DNA of 64,000 bases from Vulcanisaeta sp. JCM 16159 (GCF_001316265.1 NZ_BBDN01000007.1:83220-147219), one strand, 5' to 3'; positions 19,406 through 30,822 are shown, counted from the stretch's first letter. The notes: generated by a model from the letters alone, not told the origin. Translations and numbers: made by a program.

Positions 19406-19876
19406 TTAGAAATGAATAAGGTATCTGATTACTCCTCTATAGCCCGCAAGTCTTATGATGTCTATCTCAACATAGCTTACGTACTTAAATGCTATAATTT
19501 TAAGGAAGTTCTTAATACCATTCACATGGATATAGACTGAGTATATCACGTTGCCTTTATTCTCCATGGCCGTGCCGTCAATCTCATTACTGAGTAGGTC
19601 TGGTAATTCAAGTTCGTTGTATTGCCATGGATCAGCATCAAGCCTTATTGCATATAATTTCTCAATTGTTTTTCTACCAAGCTTTAACTCATTTATCTTA
19701 TTCATTATGACCTTCTCATCAACATTGAGCGGCAAGGTTAGGTACGTTATTTCCTCATTAACAAAGAACTTGTGCGGAGGCACCCTAAATGAATTAACCT
19801 CCACACCATCTATGGTTTCTTTAACCTTCACTGATTGTCTTAAGTATTCAGGAATTGAAGATGACATTGCCTTCAA
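19406..19876 (-). CDS. Uncharacterised soluble protein
   Basis: 156 residues, no signal peptide or membrane segment. Alternating beta strands are predicted in the C-terminal half (VIYSVYIHVNGIKNFLKIIA). It is convergent with nurA, with a 12-base gap. I do not recognise a family and find no catalytic motif. Continuous frame and local codon use support a real gene. Confidence 0.5.
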   Translation of the reverse strand: MKAMSSSIPEYLRQSVKVKETIDGVEVNSFRVPPHKFFVNEEITYLTLPLNVDEKVIMNKINELKLGRKTIEKLYAIRLDADPWQYNELELPDLLSNEIDGTAMENKGNVIYSVYIHVNGIKNFLKIIAFKYVSYVEIDIIRLAGYRGVIRYLIHF

Positions 19877-19912
19877 AGGGAGGACTAAGTAGGCTAGATT
19901 AAAAAGCTATCT

Positions 19913-21176
19913 TTATCGTGTCTCATCTACGAATAATGGCCTAATTAATGCGATCTCAACCTCATCACCCTCATCAAAACCCTCCCTATTCTCAGGAACA
20001 ACTAGGATCCCATTACCCCTAACCAAAGTACTAAGTATGCCACTACCCGTCAATGCCAATGGCTCAACATAGACCCTACCATCCCTACCCAGGTAGGCCC
20101 TAACCCTAACGAAAGACCTAGTATTAACAGGAGTTGAAACCCTCCTAGTTAAGACCCCCTTAATGACTGGTTTGGGATCATCAATGGCACCCATCATGTG
20201 CAGCAAAATAGGTCTTACCAATACATCAAAACCAGTCGCCGCAGCCACGGGAAAACCACTAAGCATGAAGACGGGCTTACCATTAACCACCGCTATACTA
20301 TTTGGTCTTCCAGGCCTGATTGAAAGTCCATGGTTTAAATACTCAGGGTTTAACCTTGACACGGCCCTTATGGTATAATCGACCTTACCCACGGATACTC
20401 CGCCCGTCGTAATTACGGCATCGTAATCCTTAAGGGCATTACCCACAGTCCTCGCAATCTCATCCTCATTATCACCAACAATGCCCAAGTAATTCGGTTC
20501 ACAACCAAGGGATTTAAGTAATCCCTCAATCACGAACCTCGAACTATTAATCACCCTGCCAGGCGGTGGCCCATTAACTGGTACATCCGTTACCTCCACG
20601 AGTTCATTACCGGTGCTTATTATTGCAATCCTCGGTGAGAACACTTTAACTCTGTAAACACCCATCGATGCCAGAACCCCTAAATCCCAGAAGAATCTTC
20701 ATCCCCCTCCTATACATCACCTCATTTGCCCTAACATCCTCCCCCCTCCTTGATATGTTGCCCATGGGTGGTACGGGTCTCAGCACCTCAACGTAATCGC
20801 CAGACCTACGTGTATCTTCGTACATGACCACGGCATCCGCGTTGACGGGCAATGGAGCGCCTGTACTTATCTCAACTGCCTCACCTGGATTTAATGAGTA
20901 CTTACCTGGGTCATCACTGACAGCCATGAATCCCACGACCCTAAGCGTTATTGGGTTTGTTGGCGAGGCACCAAACGTGTCCGCACTCCTCACGGCGTAT
21001 CCATCAACTGCAGACCTGTTGAATCCAGGTACGTCAAACCTAGCCGTTATATCCTCGGCAATGTACTTATTCAGCGCCTCGCTTAGGGTTACCTCGATTA
21101 TCCTGGGTACATGCCTAATGTGCTTAATGACCTCATTAAGTACCTGGTCTATGGTCTTCGTAGCCTTGAATCCCAT
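19913..21176 (-). CDS. moeA: Molybdopterin molybdotransferase MoeA (one frameshift)
   Basis: Inserts molybdate or tungstate into adenylylated molybdopterin. All domains are visible: FDVPGFNRSAVDGYAVR and GAPLPVNADAVVMYEDT in the N-terminal half, TTGGVSVGKVDYT and SGFPVAAATGF in the C-terminal half. A frame change near 20690 (within the GIDG / ASMGVYRV overlap) separates two pieces that together give about 420 residues, normal for MoeA. The tungstate-type transporter at 60484-63509 would supply the metal. Hyperthermophiles of this group usually use tungsten enzymes (established knowledge). Confidence 0.92.
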
Positions 21177-21258
21177 GCTAAAGCCTAGTGTTTATATGGC
21201 ATTTAACTTTAATCAGGTTATTAAAATGGCTTAAAAATGAGGGTTATGCAATAATTAC

Positions 21259-21722
21259 GTGAGTTCCACCTACCTAAGGATGCCGCCTAGGATTAAGGTT
21301 CTCGAGGCTCTTGGGGCCCTTGCCGATGGTAGGGTTGAGGTGATTAATGATAAGGAGGCGGTGGTTAAGTCCTCTGATGGTACGAGGTGTATAAGGTCTA
21401 TGTGGATGTTTCCAGGAGGGAGGTTGATAGTACAGATAATGGAACAGTACATAGGGGCTACATTGGTTACCCAATAATCTCGTTCCTAATGCTTAAGAAG
21501 TTATTGCCGATTAATGAAGGATTAATGCAGTCATTGAAGGGCATACCCTGGAGGAGGTTAAATGAGGAGTATAGAAGCTACGCCAGGGTTATGGAAGTGA
21601 TAATTAAGGATAAAGGGCTGAGTGAAAGTGAGGTGAATAAGTACATTGACCAGGTATTATCAGTGCTGAGGCGCATGAACCTAAAGCGGGTTCAAAAGTA
21701 CAACGAGGTTATTGAGGAGTAA
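21259..21722 (+). CDS. Conserved-looking small protein, function unknown (one frameshift)
   Basis: The first 43 residues (from GTG 21259) read IKVLEALGALADGRVEVI, and after a shift near 21383 the protein continues VYVDVSRREVDSTDNGTVHR to the stop at 21722. Restored length is about 154 residues. The C-terminal half is helical and basic. The strand-rich start (V-E-V-I-N-D-K-E-A-V-V-K-S) suggests a small beta domain. I do not recognise a family. It lies divergent from moeA. Confidence 0.55.
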
Positions 21723-21746
21723 GAAGGGGATGATGGACTTAGGCTT

Positions 21747-22472
21747 TCACTGCATTGGGCCGTAGATCCTGAATGGGCACTTACCGTTAAACTCACATAC
21801 AGCGCATTTACCAATTGATGGCGCAGCCCTAGGTTCCCTACGCATTAGCCAATAATCAAGGGCCCACCTAAGGTGTGCCTCTATTGACCTGTCGAATTCA
21901 TTAATGTACATAGTGTAGTCCCTAAACCTGACCTTGGCCGGCAACTCTACGGCACTCATTAGGTACTTAATTGCGTTGGAGAATATATCCCTACGTAGTT
22001 TCTCCGTAATACTCACATCACGCTTCATCTTCACCACCATAACGAGGGGATCAACGCCTAAGCCCAGCTTGTTAATTAGGTATGCATACAACTGTGCCTG
22101 TACATACTCACTATCAAATAACCTATCCAACCACTTATTGCTCGTCTTTAACTCAATGACCGCCTTGGCGATACCCCTCCTAAACACTACGGCATCTGGT
22201 ATGCCAATTATGTTAATTCCGCCTATATTAATCATTAATGGTAACGTCGCAACTACAAACTCATTACTCTTGACTTCATTAATGAACTCCTCCTCATTAA
22301 CTCTCCTACCCCTGAATACCTCGTCATGAATTATTATACCTGTTTCCATGGCTGGAGTTTGAACTTTGCCTTCAATTATTGACAAATGTAACTTATATTC
22401 ACAATAAAGTTGTTGGGCTATTTCAGAGACGGTTACGTGATCCCGACTAAACCTAATAACCGAGTTGTTCAC
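21747..22472 (-). CDS. cas4: Cas4-like PD-(D/E)XK exonuclease, solitary
   Basis: 241 residues with the RecB-type nuclease core: an early YCEYKL cysteine, GIPDAVVF (catalytic Asp) and AVIELKTS (E-x-K). The C-terminal cluster CAVCEFNGKC supplies three cysteines for the iron-sulfur site. Cas4 trims pre-spacers during CRISPR adaptation. No other cas gene and no repeat array is visible in this window, so this is a solo Cas4. Such proteins also occur outside CRISPR loci, where their role is open. Confidence 0.85.
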   Translation of the reverse strand: MNNSVIRFSRDHVTVSEIAQQLYCEYKLHLSIIEGKVQTPAMETGIIIHDEVFRGRRVNEEEFINEVKSNEFVVATLPLMINIGGINIIGIPDAVVFRRGIAKAVIELKTSNKWLDRLFDSEYVQAQLYAYLINKLGLGVDPLVMVVKMKRDVSITEKLRRDIFSNAIKYLMSAVELPAKVRFRDYTMYINEFDRSIEAHLRWALDYWLMRREPRAAPSIGKCAVCEFNGKCPFRIYGPMQ

Positions 22473-22538
22473 AAAGATACACTGGTTAATTCTCTAATCA
22501 TTAATAAGAATAATGTATAATTAAATTGATTTAATTGC

Positions 22539-22922
22539 CTAATCCTTAACGGCTATAACGGATATCTCCACCAAAGCACCGCTGGGTAAATTACTCACCT
22601 CAACAGTAATACGTGCTGGCGGGCTTTCCCTGAAGTACCTTGAATAAACCTCATTAAACTCTGAGAACTTGCTCAAGTCCTTGAGTGCTACAAAGACCCA
22701 AGTAACATTGTTTAGTGAGTAACCGGCGGCCTCGAGTATGGCCTTAATATTCTCGAGAACCCTCTCAGTCTGTTCCTTAATGCCGCCCTTGACTAACTGT
22801 CCCGTGGATGGATCAATGGGTATCTGCCCACTGACGAATAGGAAGTTGCCAACCTGCACGGCCTGTGAGTAAGGACCTATTGGTTTTGGCGCCTTCTCCG
22901 TAAATACCGTTGCCCTGGGCAT
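22539..22922 (-). CDS. ridA: RidA (YjgF/YER057c) enamine/imine deaminase
   Basis: 127 residues, full length for the trimeric RidA family. [20 protein letters not shown], the Arg in PPARITVEV and the C-terminal [10 protein letters not shown] are all present. RidA hydrolyses reactive enamine intermediates released by PLP dehydratases. The gene lies 33 bases downstream of threonine dehydratase in the same direction, which fits removal of 2-aminocrotonate or 2-aminoacrylate made by that enzyme. Confidence 0.93.
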   Translation of the reverse strand: MPRATVFTEKAPKPIGPYSQAVQVGNFLFVSGQIPIDPSTGQLVKGGIKEQTERVLENIKAILEAAGYSLNNVTWVFVALKDLSKFSEFNEVYSRYFRESPPARITVEVSNLPSGALVEISVIAVKD

Positions 22923-22955
22923 TACTAGGGGAATAATGCCATGTACTTTAAAGCA

Positions 22956-24193
22956 TTATGGTTTCTCAATATTAAAGTTAAAGCCGAGCTCCCTAAGCCT
23001 ATTGATGACCTTACCTGCGGCATCCTCCTCAGGCGGTAGTTCCACGATGAATGAGACCTCCGCGTAGCCTGGCGTTATTGTTGGGTCGAACCTCTCATGG
23101 AAAACATCAAGCACGTTAACCCCTAATTCGCCTAGGGTTGTCGTGACCTTACCAAGCATGCCCGGCCTATCCGGCAATAAACCACTTATCTTCACAATCC
23201 TGCCCTCGAGGGCCAACGCCTTACTAATTACCCTGAACAGCATACTCATGTCAATATTGCCACCACTTACAACAGCAACCACATTACCACTAACCTTAAC
23301 CTTATTACTTATCAGGGCAGCCACACTGGCGGCGCCGGCGCCTCCGCTATGACCTTCACGCTCTCGGCTATAGTGAGTATTGCCTTAGCAATTTCTAGGT
23401 CATTTACCAGGACTATATCATCGAGCAATTCACTCATTAATTTGAAGGTTAGGTCACCAATCCTCTTAACGGCTATGCCATCAGCTATTGTATCGACTCT
23501 CTCCACGGTAACTATCTTACCACTTTTAAGGCTTAGGTAGGCCCCTGGCGCACCCTCGCTCTGTACTCCGATCACCCTAACCTTAGAATTAACGGTCTTA
23601 ATCACGGATGCAATACCTGAAATTAAGCCTCCACCGCCAATCGGTACAATTACGTAGTCGATATTATTAAGGTCCTCAAGTATTTCAAAGCCTATAGTTC
23701 CTTGACCAGCTATTACATCAGGGTCGTTATAGGCATGTACGTAGTAAGCCCCTAATTCTTTCGCCAACTTTGTGGCGTAATCCTCAGCCTCGCTATATGA
23801 CTCTCCATGAAGTATCACGTCAGCTCCATACTTCCTGGTCCTCGCTATCTTAATCCAGGGGGTGTACTGTGGCATGACCACCGTTGCCTTAATACCAACC
23901 AAACTTGCTGAGTATGCCACGCCCTGTGCATGGTTACCCGCTGATGCTGTGACAACATGCCCAGCACCAAGTCTATTAGCAATATTATTAATTGCGAAAT
24001 AGGCGCCCCTAACCTTAAATGACCCAGTCTTCTGAAGAGCCTCGAGTTTTAACCAAACATTTGCACCAGCTATACCGCTTAATGTCTCAGATCTTATCAA
24101 CGGCGTTCTATGTATAAGGCCCCTTGCCTGTGCGTCCTTAATTACCTTCAGCGCCTCGAGAGATCTCTCGTATATTTCACGTGGTGTTGTCAT
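22956..24193 (-). CDS. ilvA: Threonine dehydratase with C-terminal ACT domain (one frameshift)
   Basis: PLP enzyme converting threonine to 2-oxobutanoate, the first step toward isoleucine. The PLP lysine sits in TGSFKVRGA, phosphate binding in IGGGGLISG, and GNHAQGVAY is conserved. A frame change near 23330 (VIAE-AP against AALISNKV) splits off the C-terminal part. The restored text there fits the conserved EGAGA-ASVAALI of this family. The last 75 residues form an ACT-type domain (GLLPDRPGMLGKV), which suggests amino-acid feedback control. Restored length about 412 residues. Confidence 0.9.
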
Positions 24194-24278
24194 CTCTGGT
24201 CAATACGTTAATCATCTATATTAACCTTACTTACCTTAACCTGAACCCTTAAATGACCCCTGAACAAAAACCCCAGTA

Positions 24279-25277
24279 ATGGTTAAGTTAAGTAATGATG
24301 CTCTAAGGAGGATTATTTTTACGAACCTAGGTATTGATGATGGAGACGTCATAATTGGTCCTAGGGTTGGCGAGGACGCAGCAATAGTGAAGGTTGGCAA
24401 TAAGTACATGGCCGTACACACTGACCCAATAACGGGCGCTGTTGAGGGCATTGGCTGGTTTGCGATAAATATCGTGGCAAACGACATAGCGGTTAGGGGT
24501 ATTAAGCCAAGGTGGTTTCTCCTGACCTTGTTATTACCGCGTGATGTTGATGAGGATGGTATTAAGGCAATAATGTCTGATGTTAATAAGGCACTCAGTG
24601 AACTGGATGGTTCATTAATTGGAGGTCACACTGAGTATACACCGGGTATTGATAGGGTTATTGTATCAACCACGGCCATAGGCATTGGCGATCGCTATGT
24701 AACAACCTCAGGGGCTAAACCAGGTGATTTGGTCCTTGTTACTAAGTACGTGGCTTTAGAGGGAACGGCCGTGCTGGCCAGCGATTTTACGGATGAATTA
24801 TTAAGTAGGGGTGTTCCCAAGGAGGTTATTTATAGAGCAAGGAATTTACTTAGGGAGATAAGTATTGTTAAGGAGGCCCTTGAGCTAGCCGATATTGCGA
24901 ATTCAATGCATGACCCAACCGAGGGCGGTTTACTTCAGGGGTTACTTGAGGTTGCCGAGGCCAGTAATGTGCGGTTAAAGATTGATGTGGATAAAATACC
25001 CATATTACCGGAGACAAAACAAATATTTAACGCATTGGGTATTGATCCCCTTAAATCCCTAAGTTCCGGAATGCTTATAGCCACTATACCGAGAGAGCGA
25101 ATGCAAGATGCAATTAGTAGGCTAGGTAGATTAGGTGTTAATTATTCGGTAATTGGTGAGGTTACGAATGGAGAACCTGGTGTTGAATTGATTAGTGGTG
25201 GTGAGGTAGTGGGGAAAGTTCGTGGATTCATTACTGATGAGGTTATGAAATTATGGCATGGGAGGTACGGCAAGTAA
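24279..25277 (+). CDS. AIR-synthase/HypE/ThiL-superfamily protein
   Basis: 332 residues with the two-domain PurM-like fold. The N-terminal ATP-binding domain has GPRVGEDAAIVKVG and HTDPITGA. The C-terminal domain has MHDPTEGGLLQGLLEVAE. The GEDAA and DPTEGGL patterns are closest to HypE and the archaeal AIR-synthase-related group. No cysteine ends the protein, so it lacks the C-terminal PRIC-type cysteine of true HypE and is unlikely to do the hydrogenase cyanide step. An ATP-dependent phosphorylation or activation reaction is probable; the substrate is unknown. Confidence 0.75.
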   Translation: MVKLSNDALRRIIFTNLGIDDGDVIIGPRVGEDAAIVKVGNKYMAVHTDPITGAVEGIGWFAINIVANDIAVRGIKPRWFLLTLLLPRDVDEDGIKAIMSDVNKALSELDGSLIGGHTEYTPGIDRVIVSTTAIGIGDRYVTTSGAKPGDLVLVTKYVALEGTAVLASDFTDELLSRGVPKEVIYRARNLLREISIVKEALELADIANSMHDPTEGGLLQGLLEVAEASNVRLKIDVDKIPILPETKQIFNALGIDPLKSLSSGMLIATIPRERMQDAISRLGRLGVNYSVIGEVTNGEPGVELISGGEVVGKVRGFITDEVMKLWHGRYGK

Positions 25278-25300
25278 ATACACCACTGTTGAGTTTCATA

Positions 25301-25310
25301 TTTAAATATA
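25301..25310 (+). promoter_or_regulatory. TATA box for ludB
   Basis: TTTAAATATA lies 23-32 bases before ATG 25333 in the 55-base gap after the previous stop. Confidence 0.55.
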
Positions 25311-25332
25311 TGAATATAATGTACATACCAAT

Positions 25333-26495
25333 ATGGAGATCTCCACACCACCCAATTGGGACGTGGCAATAAATAGGGCGAAGGCTGCTAATGTAATAGT
25401 CTTTGAAATACTAAGGAAGTACCCATACCTAATGGATCTGGCAAAGGAACTTAGGAAGGCAAAGGAGGAAGTTATTAGAAACTTTGATTATTACATAGAA
25501 CTGACCAAGAAATCCGTGGAGGGATTAGGCGGTAGGTTCTACCTCGCTGAGACGCCTGAGGAGGCTAGGGAGATCGTGGGTAAGATAGTGGGTAATGGCA
25601 AGGTTATTGTCATGAGTAAGAATAACGTGGCCACGGAGACGGAGCTTAGGCCATACCTTGAGAAGTTGGGTAATGAGGTTTGGGAGACCGACCTTGGGGA
25701 GTTCCTGGTACAAATAGCCAATGAGGAACCAAGCCACATACTGGCGCCTGCCCTTCACATGACCAAGGAAAGAATTGCCCAAATAATAAAGGAGAAGCTC
25801 GGAATCGACGTACAGCCAGACCCAGTCGCCATTGCCCAGAAGGCCAGGGAATTCCTTAGAGACAAGTTCTTCAGGCTAATGTGGGCATTACTGGGGCCAA
25901 TGCCATAGCGGCCGACACGGGCGCGGTATTACTTGTTGAGAATGAGGGTAACATAAGAATGACCAGTGTACTTCCTCCGGTACATATTGTGTATGACGGT
26001 ATTGAGAAAATCGTGCCCACACTATACCATGCAATGACCGAGACCCTCGTGCAGGCGGCGTATGCGGGGCTTTACCCACCAACATACGTGAACCTAACTG
26101 CTGGGCCTAGCAGTACTGCCGATGTTGAGTTGTACAGGGTATCACCTGCCCAGGGACCTAAGGAGTTCCACATGGTACTTGTGGACAATGGGAGGAGAAG
26201 AGCCGCAAAGGATCCAGTGCTTTGGGAAATACTGCTCTGCATAAGGTGTGGCAGGTGCAGCATGCACTGCCCAACCTACTGGGCAATAGGGCCGAGGTTC
26301 GGCAAGCCGCCGTACACGGGGCCTATGGGTATTCCATGGACAGCCGTGACTAGGGGCATAATGGAGGCAGGACCGGCCGCGATGCTCTGCACCCACTCTG
26401 GTAATTGTAAGGAGGTATGCCCAATGGGCATTGACCTACCTAAGTTAATATTGTATGTTAAGAATGAATATCTAAAACAAATAATGAGGAAATAA
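25333..26495 (+). CDS. LudB/LutB-type iron-sulfur oxidoreductase subunit (one frameshift)
   Basis: About 387 residues after joining two frames near 25885. The N-terminal LUD domain includes [12 protein letters not shown] and continues past the join with [18 protein letters not shown]. The C-terminal ferredoxin-like domain has two cysteine clusters, [12 protein letters not shown] and [12 protein letters not shown], for two [4Fe-4S] centres. In bacteria LutB takes part in lactate oxidation with LutA and LutC, neither of which is nearby. In archaea single LudB proteins may transfer electrons for another 2-hydroxyacid or thiol redox system (inference). Confidence 0.82.
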
Positions 26496-26515
26496 TCATT
26501 TGAGATCTTTCAACT

Positions 26516-28535
26516 TTAAAGTAACGCAATTATTATTAATAATATTATCAGTATCGCCACGGCCAGCGTAACCAGAATCATCTCAAGGTAAGTCCTTAAG
26601 TAGCCTCTCTGTATCGTCCTTATGTACCTCGACAATGCGGTTGTTGCGTCTGGTATAATGAAGTTGAAGAATATATCAATGCCCCTGTAAATGTAGAATG
26701 CAGCAAGCGTTAGTATAGAGCCAAAGCCCGCTAAAACCACATCCATAAAGGCTTGTATATAATACCTCCTCTCGAAGATCTTCGTTATTAATCCTAAATT
26801 ACCAACCCTAGGCCTTATCAGCGCGACTACGAATATTACCCATAAAACAATACCTATGGCAATAACCACAGGATCTATACCTGCTTCAATAAATATTTGG
26901 GGCTTTAATACAAAGGGTATTGCCAGGGCCGCCAGTGCCGCAGTACCTGTTATTACGTAGGCAGCAACCATCAATGGGTACTTCCCATGCTCCTCATGAA
27001 CATGCGGCGCCTCACCCTTAATAAAGTTTAGAGATGCGAACCTCGCCAGGAAAGCCACGTAGGCCAGGCTAGCCAGTAGCATTAGTATGTACGCGCCGTA
27101 GCCAACCACGGATATAGTCTCCGTAGTCACTTCATCCATAGCTGCGTGTATCCAATAACCAGCTAGTGGTGGCACACCGCCAAGGGATATGGCTGCGGCT
27201 AACGTGGCGTAGAACGCAAGCTTCATCTTCTTACCAAGTTCTAGGTTACCCATGTTAAACCTGGTATGAGTTACGTGGATCAAATGCCCACTCACTAGGA
27301 ATAACGTCGCCTTTGATAACGCATGGACTATTAAGTATGAGAATGCTACTAGAACCGCTAAAGGCACTACGTATTGACCAATGTTTATTGTTGCAAATGG
27401 TGATTGAGGTATAAACGGCGTTAATGCGGTCACGCCCATCATGAAGCCTAGTGAGGACATTGTGGATCCCGCCAGGATAACCTTCCTCTCATCAATCATC
27501 ATCGCAAACAATGCGCCAAGTAAGGCCGTTAGGAGTCCTACGTAGACCGTCACTAGGTACATGATCTCAACGCCTGGGTAGGTGATAACGCCAGCTGCGT
27601 AGAGGGACTCGGTTAATCTCATGAATATGTAAACGCCTGCTGCGACCATCGTTGCCGAGTGAAGTAATGCTGAGACTGATGTTGGGCCTGTCATTGCTGT
27701 GAGCAACCAATCATTGAATGGAACTTGAGCGCTCTTGGTGTACGGACCAAACATAAAAGCTAATAGTAGGGCTACGGTACCACCAATACCGAGTGTTGAT
27801 ACTACATGTGACCAGTTTATGGCTGAGACACCACTTACCGGCGTTAGTATTAGGGAACCACCCAGTATACCTATTGCGGCTATTGCGCCGAGCATCGGCA
27901 TGTCGCCGAACCTTATTGTGGCTATTGCCTATAGGCTGCATATGACGGTGTTGTCCAGGCCGGCTTATCGAGAATTAATTTCTCACCAAATCTACCAACG
28001 TAGGATAACTCATCATCATCCTTATACCAATGCCCTATCAATGCCCATGAACTAAAGCCAAGTCCTTCCCATCCAATAAACATGAATAATAAGTCATTAG
28101 CATACACAGTAAGTAACATGGATGCAGCAAAGAGATTATAGAAGAACCAGAACCAACCAAGTCTGTAATCATTGGCTAGGTAATCAAGACTGTAAATGCC
28201 GATTATGAAGCCAACCAGGCCGTTAGTAGGCCCATGTTTCGACTGAGGAAATTAACTACGAATGATACATATATGGTAATACTACCACCTGAGGTTGGTA
28301 GGATCATCCATGGCATATTATAGGCTACAATTTTCCACGGGAATGCAACCTCTATGTACGTAGCTATTATTGCAGAGATCCCAAGACCAATAACTGCTAA
28401 GTAGGCCAGTGGCCTAGCCTTCCTTGGGTCTTGGTTAAATAACCAGTAAATAGCTATTGGTGCTGCAAGTATTATAGGTGATAATAGCATTAATCCCATT
28501 AATTCACCAAGTAAACTTGAGAACATTACCATCAC
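26516..28535 (-). CDS. nuoL: NuoL-like proton-pumping subunit (two frameshifts)
   Basis: Membrane subunit of the complex I / Mrp antiporter family, about 670 residues restored. The N-terminal helices, then LLFMFIGWEGLGFSSWALIG with the conserved glutamate, then PFNDWLLTAMTGPTSVSALLH with the discontinuous-helix motif, lie in three frames joined near 28203 and 27940. The second join restores AAYRAIATIRFGDM and needs one additional G. It overlaps the NuoM-like gene by the ATGA type. Only the L and M types are encoded here; hydrophilic redox subunits are not in the window. Confidence 0.85.
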
Positions 28536-30017
28536 CTCATTATCATGCCAATACTCATTAATATTGAATGCACGATATATGTTGACGCTGGTGGGAATAA
28601 AAGTATTATCGCAGCTAGACCAAGCACGTATAATGGTATTACGAGCTTAGGATCAACATTAACCTTATGATAATTACCCCTAGGTTGTCCATAAAATACC
28701 TGCTTTAGGGCCCAAAAGCCGTAGTATCCCGTTAATACAAATATTGCGGCTAAACCAACGGCTAAACCAATAAATACCCATAGTGGGTATGATGGTAGTA
28801 TGACATTCACTAAGCCGAGAAATAGGTAGAATTCAGCGAGCATTGATAGAGTTAATACTCCAGAAAGAGCCATCCAGCCAAGCACCGCGGCTGCACCAAC
28901 TGATGGTATATATGTTTGTAACCCGCCCATCTTCCTTATATCAAACTCCTCATAGTAAACAATTATTGAGGCCGCGGTCATGAAGAGGACTGTTTTGCCG
29001 AACAAATGCGATATATAATGCATTGTTAACCCAAGTATTCCGTAAGAACCTAATGCCAGCCCTATTAGTAGGTACGTGGAGTTTGCCGCTGTTGAGTACG
29101 CCAGCAACCACTTATAATGATATTGATGCCTAATTACGCCAAGGCTTATTATGATGCCGCCAACTATGGCATAAATAAGTATTGGTAATCTAAACTCATC
29201 GATGAAGTATGGGGAAATGATGTATATCCTTGCTAATACGTAAGCCATTAAACCAACGAGACCCGATATCAGAGCTGCGACTGGTGTTGGGTGAGAACCG
29301 TGGACCCAGGGTATCCACACATGCGGACCAAAGCTTGGTAACTTAATTAGTAATCCAATGAACATCAGTGCCCATGCTATGAGCGATATGTTCTTTATCG
29401 CGGCGAGGTCCATGGTATTATTCTCTAGGGCAACCAGGACTGCGCCTATTAAGAATAATGTGCTCGCTAGCATTCCATATACGAAGTACAGAAGCGCTAT
29501 CCAGCGCCTTGATCTGCCCTGGGTATCATAGCCATAGTAATAAATTAGTATGACCGGTGTTATTAGTGATACTTCAAGGGCTATATACATTAATAGTAGG
29601 TTGTATGAGTATATTAGTAATTCCATGCTTGCAGCACATAATGTGAAGAGTAGGTAGTATACGTCGAATTGCTCAGGTAGTTCCAGGACATGGAATCTAT
29701 GCTTCATGTATGGATAAGAGGCAATCTCTAGCGCAACCCCCACAAGTGCTATTGCTAGGCCAAAGGCGTTGCTGAGACCATCACTTATTAAATACATCAT
29801 GCCTATTGGTTTCGGTAAGTAACCAAGGGGTATTAAGTAAGTTTTACTGAGCGCTAGTAGGTATGAGGCATATACGAAAAGTGGTGCAAAAGAGGCCGAG
29901 GTAATTATCATGGCCGCCCTACTAAATTTTTTTTACCTATCACCCGGCTATTACTGAGGCTATGAAGGGTAAGGCTAATGACGCTATTAGTATGGGGTCG
30001 CTGTGTATTGGTATCAT
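28532..30017 (-). CDS. nuoM: NuoM-like proton-pumping subunit (two frameshifts at the N-terminus)
   Basis: The main frame gives 459 residues with about 13 helices and the antiporter-type motifs LMYIALEVSLITPV (key Glu) and LPSFGPHVWIPWVHGSHPT (key Lys and His). It starts at 29911 without the first helix. An upstream ATG at 30017 opens MIPIHSDPILIASLALPF, a proper first helix. The two parts join through VIGKKNLVGRA if two bases are restored near 29940 and 29905, beside an A run and a GGGCGG run. The stop overlaps the NuoL start. This suggests a two-gene operon transcribed from about 30050. Confidence 0.82.
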
Positions 30018-30210
30018 GCGATATCACCCTGGTTCAACGCCTCATTATTTGATGGGTCCTTTAACGTATTTTTTTACGTAATACCTATGTAATTGGATGC
30101 TATTCATAAGCATACGTGCCTTAAGGAGAGACCGTATTTTTAAGTACTACCTTCATTAACTATTACCTTAAGGACTAAAAATAAAGGCCTTCATAATTTA
30201 CGTTCCATTA

Positions 30211-30768
30211 ATGCAGGTGTTTAGGCCGTACATTGACCATGGGAAGTCGGCAGGTTTCCTGGATGATTTAAGGCTTGGTAAGCAGAGGGTTGAGGCTAAG
30301 CAGGTAATACTTGCAATACTTAGGAAGCTCGGCATTCTCAGGGATGGCAGGACTGGCTGGCTTAATCACCCAATAGTCCTCATGTACTTTAATAATGGGC
30401 ACCCATACCTAGATGATTTAATCAAGTACTTCTACTCCGTTATTGATGAGTGGGAGCGCAGGGGCTTTGTGAATAATATTTCGTTAAGTGATGTTGAGCC
30501 GTTAATCAACCATATTAGTTATGAGTTGGGGACGCCGGTGACCGAGGTTATGGCTCGGGAATACCGTAGGGTATTACTACTTAAGGACCCTTGTTATTAC
30601 GTAAATAAATTAAGTACTGATGAGCTGCTTGAGTTACTGAATACGGAGCCTGTGTACTTTAAGGGTGTTAATACGTGGATTAGGGATGTCTATGACTCAT
30701 ACATTGAGTTCATGAGCATGCTCAGGAGAGGCCAGGTATCCTGCAGGTCAATATTCCCGAGGAGGTGA
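30211..30768 (+). CDS. Pyrimidine-dimer DNA glycosylase-like protein (T4 endonuclease V family)
   Basis: 185 residues. The N-terminal 60 residues match the pyrimidine-dimer DNA glycosylase family (PF03013): SAGFLDDLRLGKQRVEAKQV and WLNHPIVLMYFNNG. T4-type enzymes of this family cut the glycosidic bond at UV photoproducts, with the N-terminal amine as nucleophile; here Gln-Val follow Met, so that detail is not confirmed. The last 100 residues are helical and less conserved. It stands alone on the plus strand, upstream of tmcA. Confidence 0.72.
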   Translation: MQVFRPYIDHGKSAGFLDDLRLGKQRVEAKQVILAILRKLGILRDGRTGWLNHPIVLMYFNNGHPYLDDLIKYFYSVIDEWERRGFVNNISLSDVEPLINHISYELGTPVTEVMAREYRRVLLLKDPCYYVNKLSTDELLELLNTEPVYFKGVNTWIRDVYDSYIEFMSMLRRGQVSCRSIFPRR

Positions 30769-30769
30769 G

Positions 30770-30822
30770 TCATCCTTCTCGCCCGTCACTCATCACTTCT
30801 CAGAACCAACGCGCCTAATCAC
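30770..30822 (-). ncRNA. Possible C/D box-like sRNA (imperfect boxes)
   Basis: On the minus strand an internal D'/C' pair is exact: CTGA (30803-30800), a 3-nt spacer, GTGATGA (30796-30790). Upstream is a C-like GTGATTA (30822-30816) with a 12-nt guide. Downstream the guide is too long (16 nt) and the D box reads ATGA. The second guide contains GACGGGCG, complementary to the universal CGCCCGTC stretch near the 3' end of 16S rRNA, but its distance from the D box does not fit the fifth-nucleotide rule. A low-confidence candidate. Confidence 0.3.

Noticed and set aside
21747..24193. CRISPR array near the Cas4 gene
   Set aside because: No regularly spaced direct repeats were seen around it or elsewhere in the window.
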